Shown here: positions 25,959-35,296 of the stretch, in pieces
Position numbering within the stretch: position 1 is the first letter of the stretch
How the letters are laid out: every line of letters begins with the position of its first letter
Source of the DNA: Stanieria cyanosphaera PCC 7437
Lineage (GTDB): Bacteria > Cyanobacteriota > Cyanobacteriia > Cyanobacteriales > Xenococcaceae
Reading direction: 5' to 3'
DNA length: 64,000 nt
Assembly (NCBI RefSeq): GCF_000317575.1
Contig: NC_019748.1
Span: forward strand, 1,690,001 to 1,754,000
Notes under the pieces: model-generated
Database searches by the model: none
What the model saw: the letters and a program-made list of their open reading frames with translations, nothing else
Told to the model about the DNA's origin: nothing
Position numbers and translations under genes: made by a program

Positions 25959-26274
25959 CAGAAGAAAGCCTGGGGAAGAAATTTTTATTAGTAGCGTGGG
26001 CATTGCCTACTCTACTAATTTTTGAAGATTGTTTGAATTACTTGATATTTACTCAAAAATGTTTGTTGATAACAAAAACAAAGAAAAATAATGTTTATAT
26101 TTAAAATTTATAAAATCAGAAATCTTATTGATTTAAAAAGAAAATAACATTTATTACTTTTTTTTATAAAAAAAATTGCTTGTAATTGAGCTTGAAATTA
26201 TCGTAAAAAAATTTGATTAAGTTACATAAATTCCCAAGAGCCAACTTGCCATTAATGAATTGGAGAGAAGCAAA
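25959..26274. other. 316-bp gap between nrtP and narB
   Basis: Very AT-rich, with no coding frame, no perfect NtcA site and no strong terminator. A GGAGAG at 26261-26266 serves the narB GTG start. Confidence 0.35.
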
Positions 26275-28545
26275 GTGACCGAACCAACCAAAACATTATG
26301 TCCATACTGCGGTGTAGGTTGTGGCTTAGAAGTCTTACCTCCAGCACAACCAGGTAAAGCCACTAATCGAGATCAGCAAGGTAATCCGATTTGGCAAGTT
26401 AGAGGCGATCGCTCTCACCCCTCTAGTCAAGGTAAAATATGTGTTAAAGGTGGTACAATCGCAGAATCTCTCGATAAAAACCGTCTCAAGTATCCAATGA
26501 TCAGAGAGTCTTTGGATCAGCCTTTTCGTCGCGCTAGTTGGGATGAAGCTTTAGAAAAAATTGTTAATCGGATTCAAGAACTTAGAACTACTCAAGGTTC
26601 AGACTCTATCTGTATGTATGGTTCTGGACAATTTCAAACCGAAGACTATTATATTGCTCAAAAACTGCTCAAGGGTTGTTTAGGTACTAATAATTTTGAC
26701 GCCAACTCCCGTCTGTGTATGTCTTCGGCAGTAGCAGGATATACCCAAAGTTTTGGTTCGGATGGTCCTCCCTGCTGTTACGATGATTTAGAGTTAACCG
26801 ATTGTGCTTTTTTAATTGGAACCAATACGGCTGAGTGTCATCCAATTGTGTTTAATCGCTTGCGAGTTCATCATAAAAAGAACCGTAAAGTAAAAATGAT
26901 CGTTGTCGATCCTCGTCGTACTCCTACTGCTGAAGCTGCCGATCTACATTTAGCGATTAAACCAGGTACAGATATCGATTTACTCAATGGTATCGCTCAT
27001 CTGTTGCTGCGTTGGGGTTATCTCGATACTTTATTTATTGACGAATGTACTCAAGGTTTTTCTCAATATACCGAGGTAATTCAACATTATCCCCCTGAAG
27101 TCGTCGCTCGAAAATGTGGAATTCGCATCGATCTACTTGAACAAGCTGCTCGTTATTGGGGAGAGTCGGAAAGAGTACTTTCTTTGTGGTCGATGGGAGT
27201 CAACCAATCTTCCGAAGGCACGGCAAAAGTTAGAACCATTATTAATCTGCATTTAATGACGGGAAATATCGGTAAACCAGGTGCTGGTCCTTTTTCCCTG
27301 ACTGGACAACCAAACGCAATGGGTGGAAGAGAAGCAGGAGGACTTGCCCATATTCTACCTGGTTATCGTGTAGTTAAAAATCCTCAACATCGAGCAGAAG
27401 TAGAACAATTATGGGGTTTAACACCAGGAAGTATTTCTCCTAATCCAGGTAAAGATGCTTGGAGTATGATTACAGGGTTAGAAACAGGAACAGTAGGTTT
27501 ATTGTGGATCGCTGCAACCAATCCTGCTGTTAGTATGCCCGATCTAGAACGAACCAAACAAGCTTTAATGCGATCGCCTTTGACAGTTTATCAAGACGCT
27601 TACTATCCCACCGAAACTTCTGCTTATGCTCATATTTTGTTACCTGCTGCTCAATGGAGCGAAAAAACAGGAACAATGACAAATTCAGAACGAGTAGTTA
27701 CGCTTTGCCCGCAATTTCGTGAGCCTCCAGGAGAAGCTAAAGCAGATTGGGAAATCTTCGCTGAAGTTGGTCGTCGTTTGGGATTTACTCAAGAGTTTAA
27801 TTTTACTAATTCTGAAGCAGTTTACGCCGAATTTGTGCAATTAACACGCGACCGCCCTTGTGATGTCACAGGCTTGAGTTATCAACGTTTACAACAACAA
27901 GGCCCAATTCAATGGCCCTGTCCCCTGGAGGAAGAGGGGGAGATAGGGAGAAAGGGTGAAGCAGAAGAAACTGGCATTTTTTCCGCTTTGTTTAAAGAAA
28001 AGAAACAGGAAAAAGTAGCAAAACGTCTCTATACCGACGGAATCTTTAACACTCCTGACGGTAGGGCAAAATTTGCAGCTTTCCACTCCAAAGGATTGGC
28101 AGAACCTCCTAACAATGAATATCCTTTCGTATTAACTGTCGGTCGAGTTTACGAACACTGGCACACCATGACTCGGACGGGAAGAATTGAAAAGATTATG
28201 AAAAAACAACCTCAACCATTCTTAGAAATTCATCCCCGTGATGCTGAACAATTAGCAATTGAAGAAGGGATGTTGATAGAAATTCATTCTCGTCGCGGTA
28301 AAGGAATTTTTCCTGCTAGAATTACTAAAGCGATCGCGCCAGGAACAGTTTTTGTACCCATGCACTGGGGAGCATTGTGGGCAGAAAATGCTGAGGCTAA
28401 CGTCCTTACTCATCCAGAAGCTTGCCCCATTTCCCTTGAACCAGAATTAAAAGCCTGTGCAGTAAAGTTAATCCCTGTTAAACCAGAATTGCAACAAGAG
28501 CGGTCGCTTTTTCAACAAAAAGCCAAAGAATCTGTATCAGTATAA
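26275..28545 (+). CDS. narB: ferredoxin-dependent assimilatory nitrate reductase
   Basis: Reduces nitrate to nitrite with ferredoxin, using one [4Fe-4S] cluster and bis-MGD molybdenum cofactor. 756 residues from GTG at 26275, eight bases after GGAGAG; a TTG at 26260 would put the Shine-Dalgarno inside the gene. Cluster cysteines C9, C12, C16 (CPYCGVGC) and C56 (GKICVKGG) are present, and [12 protein letters not shown] probably holds the Mo-ligating Cys. The end of the catalytic part has [17 protein letters not shown]. An extra Glu/Lys-rich stretch (after GPIQWPCP, before [14 protein letters not shown]) is encoded by a G/A-rich tract at 27926-27970. narM is not in the window. Confidence 0.96.
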   Translation: MTEPTKTLCPYCGVGCGLEVLPPAQPGKATNRDQQGNPIWQVRGDRSHPSSQGKICVKGGTIAESLDKNRLKYPMIRESLDQPFRRASWDEALEKIVNRIQELRTTQGSDSICMYGSGQFQTEDYYIAQKLLKGCLGTNNFDANSRLCMSSAVAGYTQSFGSDGPPCCYDDLELTDCAFLIGTNTAECHPIVFNRLRVHHKKNRKVKMIVVDPRRTPTAEAADLHLAIKPGTDIDLLNGIAHLLLRWGYLDTLFIDECTQGFSQYTEVIQHYPPEVVARKCGIRIDLLEQAARYWGESERVLSLWSMGVNQSSEGTAKVRTIINLHLMTGNIGKPGAGPFSLTGQPNAMGGREAGGLAHILPGYRVVKNPQHRAEVEQLWGLTPGSISPNPGKDAWSMITGLETGTVGLLWIAATNPAVSMPDLERTKQALMRSPLTVYQDAYYPTETSAYAHILLPAAQWSEKTGTMTNSERVVTLCPQFREPPGEAKADWEIFAEVGRRLGFTQEFNFTNSEAVYAEFVQLTRDRPCDVTGLSYQRLQQQGPIQWPCPLEEEGEIGRKGEAEETGIFSALFKEKKQEKVAKRLYTDGIFNTPDGRAKFAAFHSKGLAEPPNNEYPFVLTVGRVYEHWHTMTRTGRIEKIMKKQPQPFLEIHPRDAEQLAIEEGMLIEIHSRRGKGIFPARITKAIAPGTVFVPMHWGALWAENAEANVLTHPEACPISLEPELKACAVKLIPVKPELQQERSLFQQKAKESVSV

Positions 28546-28834
28546 ATTTCAGTTACCTTGTCGCCGACACGTCTGTACAAAAGCGCGAAGCTTCAGAAAC
28601 GTGAAATGAAGGATCAAAGTAGCAATTAACTATTAGCTATCAACCATCAACTCAATAGATCGAGAAACGCTATAATTAATGCCAATCTTAAAATTTCTTA
28701 CCTAGAATTTTTAGACAAAATAGAGAAGTTTGATAAAGCGAATGGCTGCTAGAAAAACACAGAATGTAGTCTAAAATGCTTTCTATGGGGGAAAGCAAGT
28801 AAGTAATAAGCAAGCTATTAATACGGGATAATTT
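28546..28834. repeat. intergenic gap carrying a 27-bp dispersed repeat
   Basis: The segment 28593-28619 (TCAGAAACGTGAAATGAAGG, then ATCAAAG) recurs at 63101-63127 with one mismatch. Just before it, ACGTCTGTACAA (about 28569-28580) is shared with the flank of the palindrome at 16261-16280. These are intergenic repeat fragments. No gene seen. Confidence 0.55.
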
Positions 28835-30292
28835 ATGTTTGATGCTCTAGCAGAACGTTTAGAAGATGCGTGGAAGAAACTGCGCGGTCAAGATAAAATC
28901 AGCAAATCTAATATCCAAGATGCTCTTAAAGAGGTACGTCGTGCTTTATTAGAAGCTGATGTTAACCTTCAAGTAGTTAAAAATTTTATTGCAGAAGTTG
29001 AAAAGGAAGCTAATGGTGCGGAAGTCATCTCTGGAGTAAACCCAGGACAACAATTTATCAAAATTGTCTATGACGAGTTAGTCAAAGTGATGGGGGAAAG
29101 TAATGTTCCTCTAGCACAAGCCGACAAAGCTCCTACTATAATTCTAATGGCAGGTTTACAAGGTACAGGGAAAACTACCGCCACTGCTAAATTAGCTCTT
29201 TATTTGCAAAAACAACAACAAACTTGTTTAATGGTCGCTACAGACGTATATCGTCCTGCTGCGATCAATCAGTTGTTAACTTTAGGCAAACAAATTAATG
29301 TTCCTGTGTTTGAAATGGGAACCGATGCCAATCCTGTAGAAATTGCTCGCCAAGGAATTGAGAAAGCCAAAGAATTAGGTGTAGATACGGTGTTGATTGA
29401 TACTGCGGGACGATTGCAAATCGATCAAGACATGATGGCAGAATTAGCTCAGATCAAAGAAACCGTTCAGCCTCATGATACTTTATTAGTAGTAGATGCC
29501 ATGACTGGGCAAGAAGCAGCCAATCTTACCCGTACTTTCCATGAACAAATTGGCATTACAGGGGCAATTCTGACCAAATTAGATGGTGATAGTCGTGGTG
29601 GTGCAGCTTTATCGGTAAGACAAGTATCGGGACAACCGATTAAGTTTGTCGGTGTCGGGGAAAAAGTAGAAGCATTAGAACCTTTTTATCCAGATAGACT
29701 AGCTTCCCGTATTCTCAATATGGGAGATATTCTGACTTTAGTAGAAAAAGCTCAGGAAGAGATTGATTTGGCTGATATGGAAAATATGCAGTCGAAGATT
29801 CTCGAAGCTAAATTTGATTTTAATGACTTCCTCAAACAAATGCGCTTACTGAAGAATATGGGTTCTTTGGGTGGGGTGCTGAAGTTGATTCCTGGGATGA
29901 ATAAAATTAGTGGTGCGGATTTACAAAAAGGAGAAACCCAACTCAAACGCACCGAAGCAATGATCAACTCGATGACCAAAGAAGAAAAAAGTAATCCTGA
30001 ATTACTGGCACAGTCTCCTAGTCGTCGTCGTCGTGTGGCTAAAGGTTCTGGTTTTGAAGAAACTGATGTCTCCAAACTAATTAAAGATTTTACCCGAATG
30101 CGATCGCTGATGCAACAAATGGGTAAAGGAATGCCTGCTATGCCTGGTATGGGTGGTATGCCTGGTATGGGCGGAATGCCTGGTATGGGCGGAATGCCTG
30201 GTATGGGTGGTATGCCTGGATTTCGAGGCTATCAAGGCGGTTCTAAGAAGAAGAAAAAAACCAAGAAAAAGAAAGGTTTTGGTTCTTTATAA
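28835..30292 (+). CDS. ffh: signal recognition particle protein Ffh (SRP54)
   Basis: GTPase that binds signal sequences and SRP RNA and targets nascent membrane proteins to FtsY and the translocon. 485 residues: N domain 1-85, G domain about 95-295 with G1 GLQGTGKTT (107-115), DTAGR and TKLDGD, and M domain about 325-450 with SRRRRVAKGSG as the RNA-binding helix-loop-helix. The tail (about 445-485) contains repeated GGMPGM units followed by a lysine-rich end (KKKKKTKKKKGFGSL); the tandem repeat is described separately. The ATG at 28835 gives the usual N-terminus MFDALAERLE. Confidence 0.97.
   Translation: MFDALAERLEDAWKKLRGQDKISKSNIQDALKEVRRALLEADVNLQVVKNFIAEVEKEANGAEVISGVNPGQQFIKIVYDELVKVMGESNVPLAQADKAPTIILMAGLQGTGKTTATAKLALYLQKQQQTCLMVATDVYRPAAINQLLTLGKQINVPVFEMGTDANPVEIARQGIEKAKELGVDTVLIDTAGRLQIDQDMMAELAQIKETVQPHDTLLVVDAMTGQEAANLTRTFHEQIGITGAILTKLDGDSRGGAALSVRQVSGQPIKFVGVGEKVEALEPFYPDRLASRILNMGDILTLVEKAQEEIDLADMENMQSKILEAKFDFNDFLKQMRLLKNMGSLGGVLKLIPGMNKISGADLQKGETQLKRTEAMINSMTKEEKSNPELLAQSPSRRRRVAKGSGFEETDVSKLIKDFTRMRSLMQQMGKGMPAMPGMGGMPGMGGMPGMGGMPGMGGMPGFRGYQGGSKKKKKTKKKKGFGSL
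30139..30222 (+). repeat. in-frame Met-Pro-Gly-Met-Gly-Gly tandem repeat in ffh
   Basis: About four to five copies of an 18-bp unit (ATGCCTGGTATGGGYGGN) encode MPGMGG repeats near the C-terminus. The third-position changes between copies show that the array is moderately old. Length variation between strains would be expected. Confidence 0.8.
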
Positions 30293-30389
30293 GATTGTAA
30301 ATTCTTGATGATGATTTTCTGAAGTTAAATTAGGAATTTGGAATTTTGGATAAATCGCTTACAATCATAGAGGAGAATTTTGAGGTAAT

Positions 30390-30638
30390 ATGGTCAAACT
30401 GCGTTTAAAACGATTCGGCAAAAAAAGAGAAGTTAGTTATCGAATTGTAGCTATTAGTAGTAGAACTCGTAGAGATGGTCGTCCTCTCGAAGAGTTAGGT
30501 TTCTACAACCCTAGAACAGATGAAACTAGATTAAACGTTCCTGCAATTGTGAAACGTCTCCAAGATGGAGCGCAACCTACAGATACAGTACGGAACATTC
30601 TCGAAAAAGCCAAAATTTTTGAACAAGTTCATGCCTAA
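30390..30638 (+). CDS. rpsP: 30S ribosomal protein S16
   Basis: 82-residue small-subunit protein beginning [20 protein letters not shown], with the S16 motifs [18 protein letters not shown] and [16 protein letters not shown]. It binds 16S rRNA in the body of the 30S subunit. The gene lies between ffh and the KH-domain gene, a common cyanobacterial and bacterial order (ffh-rpsP-khpA). The last codons overlap the start of the next gene by 8 bp. Confidence 0.98.
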   Translation: MVKLRLKRFGKKREVSYRIVAISSRTRRDGRPLEELGFYNPRTDETRLNVPAIVKRLQDGAQPTDTVRNILEKAKIFEQVHA

Positions 30639-31041
30639 CAAGACAACTTTGTCTGAAAAAAAGAACAATGCCAGTCCAGATTATATTGGGCTGGTTCAGT
30701 TTCTGATTCAACCTTTTTTAGACGATCCAAAATCTTTGTCAGTTGATTGCGAAGAAATTAGCAGCAAACAAAAAGTTTGGTTAAGGGTAGCCTTTGATCT
30801 CAACGACAAGGGTAAAGTCTTTGGCAGGGGTGGTCGCAACATTCAAGCAGTTAGAACGATTTTAAATACGGCTGCTACTGCTGTAGGTCAATCAATTTAT
30901 TTGGATGTCTACAGCGACCAAGACGACAAACCTAACTTCAATCCCTTAAATCGTGGACAAAATCGCGATCGCAGACCAAACAATTTTAAAGGCAAAAAGC
31001 CGATGGGAAAAACCCGTTTTCGGCGTTCTCAGAGTGGTTAG
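30631..31041 (+). CDS. khpA: KH-domain RNA-binding protein
   Basis: 136 residues from ATG at 30631, which overlaps the end of rpsP by 8 bp; the frame extends further upstream only through the rpsP coding region. A single type II KH domain is seen (about 15-95) with the G-x-x-G loop in [18 protein letters not shown] basic, Asn/Arg-rich tail ([21 protein letters not shown]) is probably disordered and RNA-contacting. KhpA proteins form RNA-binding regulators with KhpB in other bacteria; in cyanobacteria similar proteins sit next to rpsP. The gene ends exactly where the convergent pdxA ends. Confidence 0.9.
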   Translation: MPNKTTLSEKKNNASPDYIGLVQFLIQPFLDDPKSLSVDCEEISSKQKVWLRVAFDLNDKGKVFGRGGRNIQAVRTILNTAATAVGQSIYLDVYSDQDDKPNFNPLNRGQNRDRRPNNFKGKKPMGKTRFRRSQSG

Positions 31042-32088
31042 CTAGCATTTGTTTCTAATTGTAGCTAGCTCTACTCCTAATTGAATGGCTGCCTTCATGC
31101 TGTTGGGATTAGCTATACCTTTACCTGCAAGATCAAAAGCAGTACCGTGATCGGGAGAAGTACGAATAAAAGGTAAACCAATAGTAGTATTGATCGCCCG
31201 ATCAAAAGCCATTAACTTTACAGGAATTAGACCCTGATCGTGATACAAAGCAAGATAAGCATCAGCAGCTTGCGATTGAATTTGGTAATCATAGTTGCCA
31301 TACCAAGCTTGACCAGGTTGAACCCACATTGTATCCGGGGGAATTAGTCCAATTAATTGAGTTTGGGGACGTTTTCCGCGTTCCTCCTCTAACCAAAATT
31401 GTAACCATTGTTTTTCTTCAACTCCAAGTTGTCCTGCTTCTCCGCTATGAGGATTTAACCCTGCGATCGCAATAGTTGGGTTTTCTATACCAAAATCTTG
31501 ATGCAGACATTCAATTAATAAATCTAGTTTTAAGGACATCAATTGCGGATTTAAAGTAGATGGTACTTCAGCTAAGGGAATATGAGTAGTAGCCAACAAG
31601 GTTCGCAATGTCCAACTAGTATGGGGAGATTTGGCGACAAATAGCATCCCAAATTTATCTACTCCTGCACGAGTTGCTAAAACTTCTGTTTGCCCTGGAT
31701 AATTGTATCCTGCTGCTTTCCAGAGAGATTTCGCAATAGGTGCGGTAACTATAGCTTGAAATTTACCTTGTAAAGTTAAAGTAATTGCTTCTTGTAAGTA
31801 ATTAAAACTGTCTGCACCTGTATCCACATTACCTTGACCAAAAGTAAGGGATGTTGGACTAGGTAAATCAATAATATCTAGGTTTTCTGGATTGGCTAAA
31901 TCTTGTGGCTTGAGATTACTATTTTGTTGTAGATGTTTATAGGTAGTTTGTAAATAATCGCGATTACCAATAATAGTAATGTAGCAATTTTCAGTAATAG
32001 ATGAATCTGCTAAAGCTTTGAGGATAATTTCTCCGCCAATTCCCGCAGGATCGCCGAGCGTGATTGCTAAGTGAGGAAGTTGAGACAT
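31042..32088 (-). CDS. pdxA: 4-hydroxythreonine-4-phosphate dehydrogenase
   Basis: NAD-dependent enzyme of the DXP-dependent pyridoxal phosphate pathway, giving 3-amino-1-hydroxyacetone phosphate after decarboxylation. 348 residues. Motifs include [13 protein letters not shown] near the N-terminus, [25 protein letters not shown] and [14 protein letters not shown], which hold the metal-binding His/Asp residues. Its stop codon abuts the stop of the convergent khpA gene with no spacer. Confidence 0.96.
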   Translation of the reverse strand: MSQLPHLAITLGDPAGIGGEIILKALADSSITENCYITIIGNRDYLQTTYKHLQQNSNLKPQDLANPENLDIIDLPSPTSLTFGQGNVDTGADSFNYLQEAITLTLQGKFQAIVTAPIAKSLWKAAGYNYPGQTEVLATRAGVDKFGMLFVAKSPHTSWTLRTLLATTHIPLAEVPSTLNPQLMSLKLDLLIECLHQDFGIENPTIAIAGLNPHSGEAGQLGVEEKQWLQFWLEEERGKRPQTQLIGLIPPDTMWVQPGQAWYGNYDYQIQSQAADAYLALYHDQGLIPVKLMAFDRAINTTIGLPFIRTSPDHGTAFDLAGKGIANPNSMKAAIQLGVELATIRNKC

Positions 32089-32244
32089 AATTTAGAGAGC
32101 GATTAATTAAAAATCAAGACTACTTAATGATTTACAATACCAATATTGAGTTTAAGCTGGTTGACTATTAAGGCACTCGCGTGTTTAGTAGTTAAGTTTA
32201 AAGTTAATTTTAGTCATTTTAATAAACAATACGGAGAGACTATC

Positions 32245-32358
32245 ATGAGTGCAGAGAGTATGTTGTTTAACGGAGCGATTTTGTGTATCGTTCTAATTTT
32301 AGTAGGATTAGCTTGGGGCTTTTTACTACTAAAAATCCAAGGTGGCGAAGCAGAATAA
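32245..32358 (+). CDS. petM: cytochrome b6f complex subunit 7
   Basis: 37-residue single-span subunit: [37 protein letters not shown]. The N-terminal T/S-AESML and the end of the helix GLAWGF followed by K-x-Q-G match PetM. It stabilises the periphery of the b6f complex in the thylakoid membrane. ATG at 32245 with GGAGAG nearby; an open frame extends to 32146 but has no matching extra domain. It is followed by a hairpin at 32390-32412. Confidence 0.93.
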   Translation: MSAESMLFNGAILCIVLILVGLAWGFLLLKIQGGEAE

Positions 32359-32389
32359 GAGATCATTCAATCATAAAAACTTAAAATTG

Positions 32390-32412
32390 GATCGGTAGCA
32401 ATTGCACCGATC
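32390..32412 (+). terminator. probable terminator of petM
   Basis: GATCGGT (32390-32396) and ACCGATC (32406-32412) pair perfectly over 7 bp, and the loop contains the self-complementary GCAATTGC. TATTATTATTTAAA follows, a modest U-rich tail. Confidence 0.5.
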
Positions 32413-32462
32413 TATTATTATTTAAAATTTAAGGATGAACTCTAAAGCAAAAGCGCTCTGCT

Positions 32463-32518
32463 AGTTTTCGACGTACTAGGCTACGCCACCCTTCGGGAAG
32501 CGTGTCCGCCTGAAAACT
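32463..32518. repeat. 56-bp structured intergenic element
   Basis: Outer inverted repeat AGTTTTC/GAAAACT (7 bp, perfect) encloses a GC-rich core with CTACGCCACCCTTCGGGAAG, in which CTTC-GG-GAAG forms an inner hairpin. GC content and wording contrast with the AT-rich surroundings and resemble small dispersed repeats of cyanobacteria. Confidence 0.5.
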
Positions 32519-32642
32519 TCAACAGATACAGTAATTGTTTGTTATTTTTAAAAAATTAGAATTAAAACAATAAATAGCGATCGCTTCAGTTTAAAACACT
32601 ATTACCTACCACCCAATCATCTGAAGCAGGAGGTTTGGGCTA

Positions 32643-33515
32643 ATGTTTAATTACTTTCAAACCAAAACGATTGAAACTAGCGGGGCAAAAATTAACTTAG
32701 TTATTGGTGGACAAGGAGAACCTCTTTTGTTACTGCATGGTTATCCGCAAACTCATTTGATGTGGCATAAAATCGCTCACTTATTAGCTGAGGATTTTAC
32801 TGTGATTGCTACTGATTTACGAGGTTATGGTGCTAGTTCTAAACCACCAGGAGAACCAGATCATAGCAACTATGCTAAACGAGTCATGGCACAAGATCAA
32901 GTTGAGGTGATGTTTCAATTAGGTTATGAAACATTTGCTTTAGTTGGTCACGACCGCGGTGCAAGAGTAGCTCATCGTCTTACTTTAGATTATCCTACCA
33001 AAGTTAAAAAATTAGCTCTTTTAGATATTTTACCCACCTACGAACTTTATGCCAATAGCGATCGCGAATTTGCTACGGCTTACTATCATTGGTTTTTTTT
33101 AATTCAACCCTATCCTTTTCCTGAAACTTTAATTAGTAATAATGCAGAATATTTTTTACGTCATTGTTTGAGTCAATGGAGTAAAGTAGACGATGCTTTT
33201 ACCCAAGCAACCATAGCAGAATATCTTCTTTATTTTGACGATTGGGCAACTATTCATAGTACCTGTGAAGATTATCGTGCTGCTGCTAGTATCGATTCAA
33301 TTCATGACCAATTAAATAGAGAGCAAAAAATCACTTGTCCTCTTTTAGTTTTATGGGGAAAACAAGGCATAATTGGGAAAAAATATGATATTTTAGCAAG
33401 CTGGACAGCTAAAGCAATTAATGTTCAAGGAAAGGGGCTTAATTGTGGTCATTTTTTACCTGAAGAAGCCCCCAACGAAACTTATTCAGCTTTAAGAAAT
33501 TTTTTAGTTGTTTAA
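32643..33515 (+). CDS. alpha/beta hydrolase, fluoroacetate dehalogenase-like
   Basis: 290 residues of alpha/beta-hydrolase fold with HGYPQT oxyanion region. The residues of characterised fluoroacetate dehalogenases are all present in order: nucleophile D104 with R105 and R108 (GHDRGAR, carboxylate binding), acid D128 (LLDILPT), halide-pocket H149 and W150 (YYHWFFL), Y211 and base H270 (NCGHFLPEEAP). The numbering is essentially that of the Burkholderia enzyme FAc-DEX FA1. Hydrolysis of haloacetates is the best guess; a soluble epoxide hydrolase-like activity is the alternative. There is no obvious partner gene nearby. Confidence 0.85.
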   Translation: MFNYFQTKTIETSGAKINLVIGGQGEPLLLLHGYPQTHLMWHKIAHLLAEDFTVIATDLRGYGASSKPPGEPDHSNYAKRVMAQDQVEVMFQLGYETFALVGHDRGARVAHRLTLDYPTKVKKLALLDILPTYELYANSDREFATAYYHWFFLIQPYPFPETLISNNAEYFLRHCLSQWSKVDDAFTQATIAEYLLYFDDWATIHSTCEDYRAAASIDSIHDQLNREQKITCPLLVLWGKQGIIGKKYDILASWTAKAINVQGKGLNCGHFLPEEAPNETYSALRNFLVV

Positions 33516-34016
33516 TTAAAAATTAATATTATTTAGCTCAGTTTTTAGTTAAAAAGCTGCTTAAATTTACTTAATATAATTAGCACTTATCTGAAAAACT
33601 GATTGCTGCAAAACCACAGGAGATAATTGATTTTTTTGATGAATAGAATCGGCTGCTTGACTAGTTAAGAAAAGCAAGAGCAATCCAAAAAGAAGATCTA
33701 ACCACAATTCTGATAATCTTTGCATAGTTTTATTTTATTTATTTTTTATTAATTAATATTATGACTCCGAAGTTACAGGTAAGTCTTGTTACTGAAAAAA
33801 AAATTACTTATTCTTTATAAAAGACATTTTAAGGTAAAGAATTTGTCAAGTTATCATTTGTTAGATTTTTTTTATTTAATTCTCTTTGCTCGCTTAATTT
33901 CACTGTTTGATTAAAAAAACGACACTTGATCATCAAAAAAACATCAAAATTACTTACTCCAAGCTCTAGACAAATCGCAACTCAATTAATTCTTTGTCCC
34001 AAATGACACGCCGTAA
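33516..34016. other. 501-bp gap, AT-rich, possible small gene only
   Basis: Apart from the doubtful 52-codon reading frame at 33567-33725 (minus strand), no feature was seen. Composition is strongly AT-rich. Confidence 0.35.
33567..33725 (-). CDS. possible 52-residue small membrane/secreted protein
   Basis: ATG at 33725 to TAA at 33567. The product begins MQRLSELWLDLLFGLLLLFL and the hydrophobic stretch ends TSQAAD, like a signal peptide or membrane span; the remainder is polar. There is no clear ribosome binding site and no recognised homologue, so this may be chance. Confidence 0.25.
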   Translation of the reverse strand: MQRLSELWLDLLFGLLLLFLTSQAADSIHQKNQLSPVVLQQSVFQISANYIK

Positions 34017-34331
34017 CTATTTAGTAGTCAATTGTTGCCAAGGCTCATAGCGTTGAGCATAATAATCGAGAATTTTAATCAAACGCTCTTGGCAAGATGG
34101 TTCAATCGCTTGAGGGGATTCAATCCACAAAGCTTTAATTTGACTTTGATGATAATTAAATTTGTCTTGGCTTTCATTAGCTTGAGAAGTAACTGGATAG
34201 GAAATTAAACCCACTTCAACTCCTTCAACCTGTCTCAGATGAGCCACGACTTCGCGATAAACTGCTAAAGGTAAATTGGGATTAGCAAAATAATATTTAG
34301 TTTGTGGTTTGATGGTTAATTGCACGCTCAC
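34017..34331 (-). CDS. conserved cyanobacterial protein of unknown function
   Basis: 104 residues. It starts MSVQLTIKPQTKYYFANPNL, contains YREVVAHLRQVEGVEVGLISYP and ends LIKILDYYAQRYEPWQQL. The composition is that of a small soluble alpha/beta protein. I believe close relatives are widespread in cyanobacteria but know no assigned role. It is divergent from thf1, with a 192-bp shared upstream region. Confidence 0.65.
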   Translation of the reverse strand: MSVQLTIKPQTKYYFANPNLPLAVYREVVAHLRQVEGVEVGLISYPVTSQANESQDKFNYHQSQIKALWIESPQAIEPSCQERLIKILDYYAQRYEPWQQLTTK

Positions 34332-34523
34332 TATTAATGTTAGAGATAAAGTAATTGTATTTTCTCATTTTCTCCAGCTTCTGGTTTAGCTTTGGTATTA
34401 GAAAAAGCAAATTAGTTTGTTTACTCTTCGCGACTGTAGCAGTTTAAGATAAATTTATGAAAGCTAAACATATCTTCTCTGAGGATCGTTTAAAACAATA
34501 GTAAAAAATTAGAAACTTTAAGC

Positions 34524-35240
34524 ATGAACGAAATTGCGGTGGGTAACAAAACAACAGATAATATCCGAACTGTCTCTGATGCAAAAAGAGATTTTTATCA
34601 ACATCATACTCGTCCGATTAATTCAGTTTATCGACGGGTAGTAGAAGAATTATTAGTAGAAATGCATTTATTATCTGTCAATGTAGATTTTAAAAGCGAT
34701 CCTATTTATTATTTAGGTGTGGTCACCTCTTTTGAACGTTTAATGCAAGGTTATCGACCAGAACAAGATAAAGAGTCAATTTTTAATGCTCTTTGTCGAG
34801 CCGTTGGAGAAGATCCAGAAAGAAATAGAGCGCAAGCAGGAAGTTTACTTAATCTTGCTAAAAATAAATCTCCTCAAGAATTAGTTGCTTGGCTTAGTGA
34901 ACCCACACCATTAGAAAATTATCATGATATCATAGAACCAATTAAAGCGATCGCGTCTAATCCTCATTTTAAATATAGTCGTTTATTTGCGATCGGTCTT
35001 TACACTCTTTTAGAAGAATCTGATCCTGAAATTCTGAAAGATGTCAGTAAACGTAACGAGATTCTGGAAAGTATAGCTACTCAACTTCATCTTCCAGGAG
35101 AAAAAATGAACAAAGACTTGGAACTATATCGCAGTAATTTAGAAAAAATGGAACAACTACTCAGTGTGATCGAAGATGTTCTACAAGCCGGTCGTAAACA
35201 AAAAAATCAACCCAAACCAGAACCAGAAACTGCTGAATAG
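34524..35240 (+). CDS. thf1: Psb29/THF1 thylakoid formation protein
   Basis: 238 residues. The N-terminus TVSDAKRDFYQHHTRPINSVYRRVVEELLVEMHLLSVN and the segment YYLGVVTSFERLMQGYRPE are characteristic of Psb29. A Lys/Glu-rich C-terminal coiled coil follows. Psb29 associates with FtsH proteases and is needed for photosystem II repair and biogenesis in cyanobacteria and chloroplasts. A classical terminator follows the stop codon. Confidence 0.95.
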   Translation: MNEIAVGNKTTDNIRTVSDAKRDFYQHHTRPINSVYRRVVEELLVEMHLLSVNVDFKSDPIYYLGVVTSFERLMQGYRPEQDKESIFNALCRAVGEDPERNRAQAGSLLNLAKNKSPQELVAWLSEPTPLENYHDIIEPIKAIASNPHFKYSRLFAIGLYTLLEESDPEILKDVSKRNEILESIATQLHLPGEKMNKDLELYRSNLEKMEQLLSVIEDVLQAGRKQKNQPKPEPETAE

Positions 35241-35270
35241 TTATTGTTTAAATCTACACTGATATAAAGT

Positions 35271-35290
35271 AGGGGAGTAATCCCCTTTTT
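35271..35290 (+). terminator. rho-independent terminator after thf1
   Basis: AGGGGA (35271-35276), loop GTAA, TCCCCT (35281-35286), then a T-run. It is a textbook hairpin with U-tail, placed 30 bp after the thf1 stop and just before the convergent antiporter stop, so it may act for both strands. Confidence 0.75.
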
Positions 35291-35296
35291 AAAATT

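Noticed and set aside
26041-26260. NtcA site upstream of narB
   Set aside because: Only degenerate GTA/TAC words with wrong spacing were found; none fits GTA-N8-TAC.
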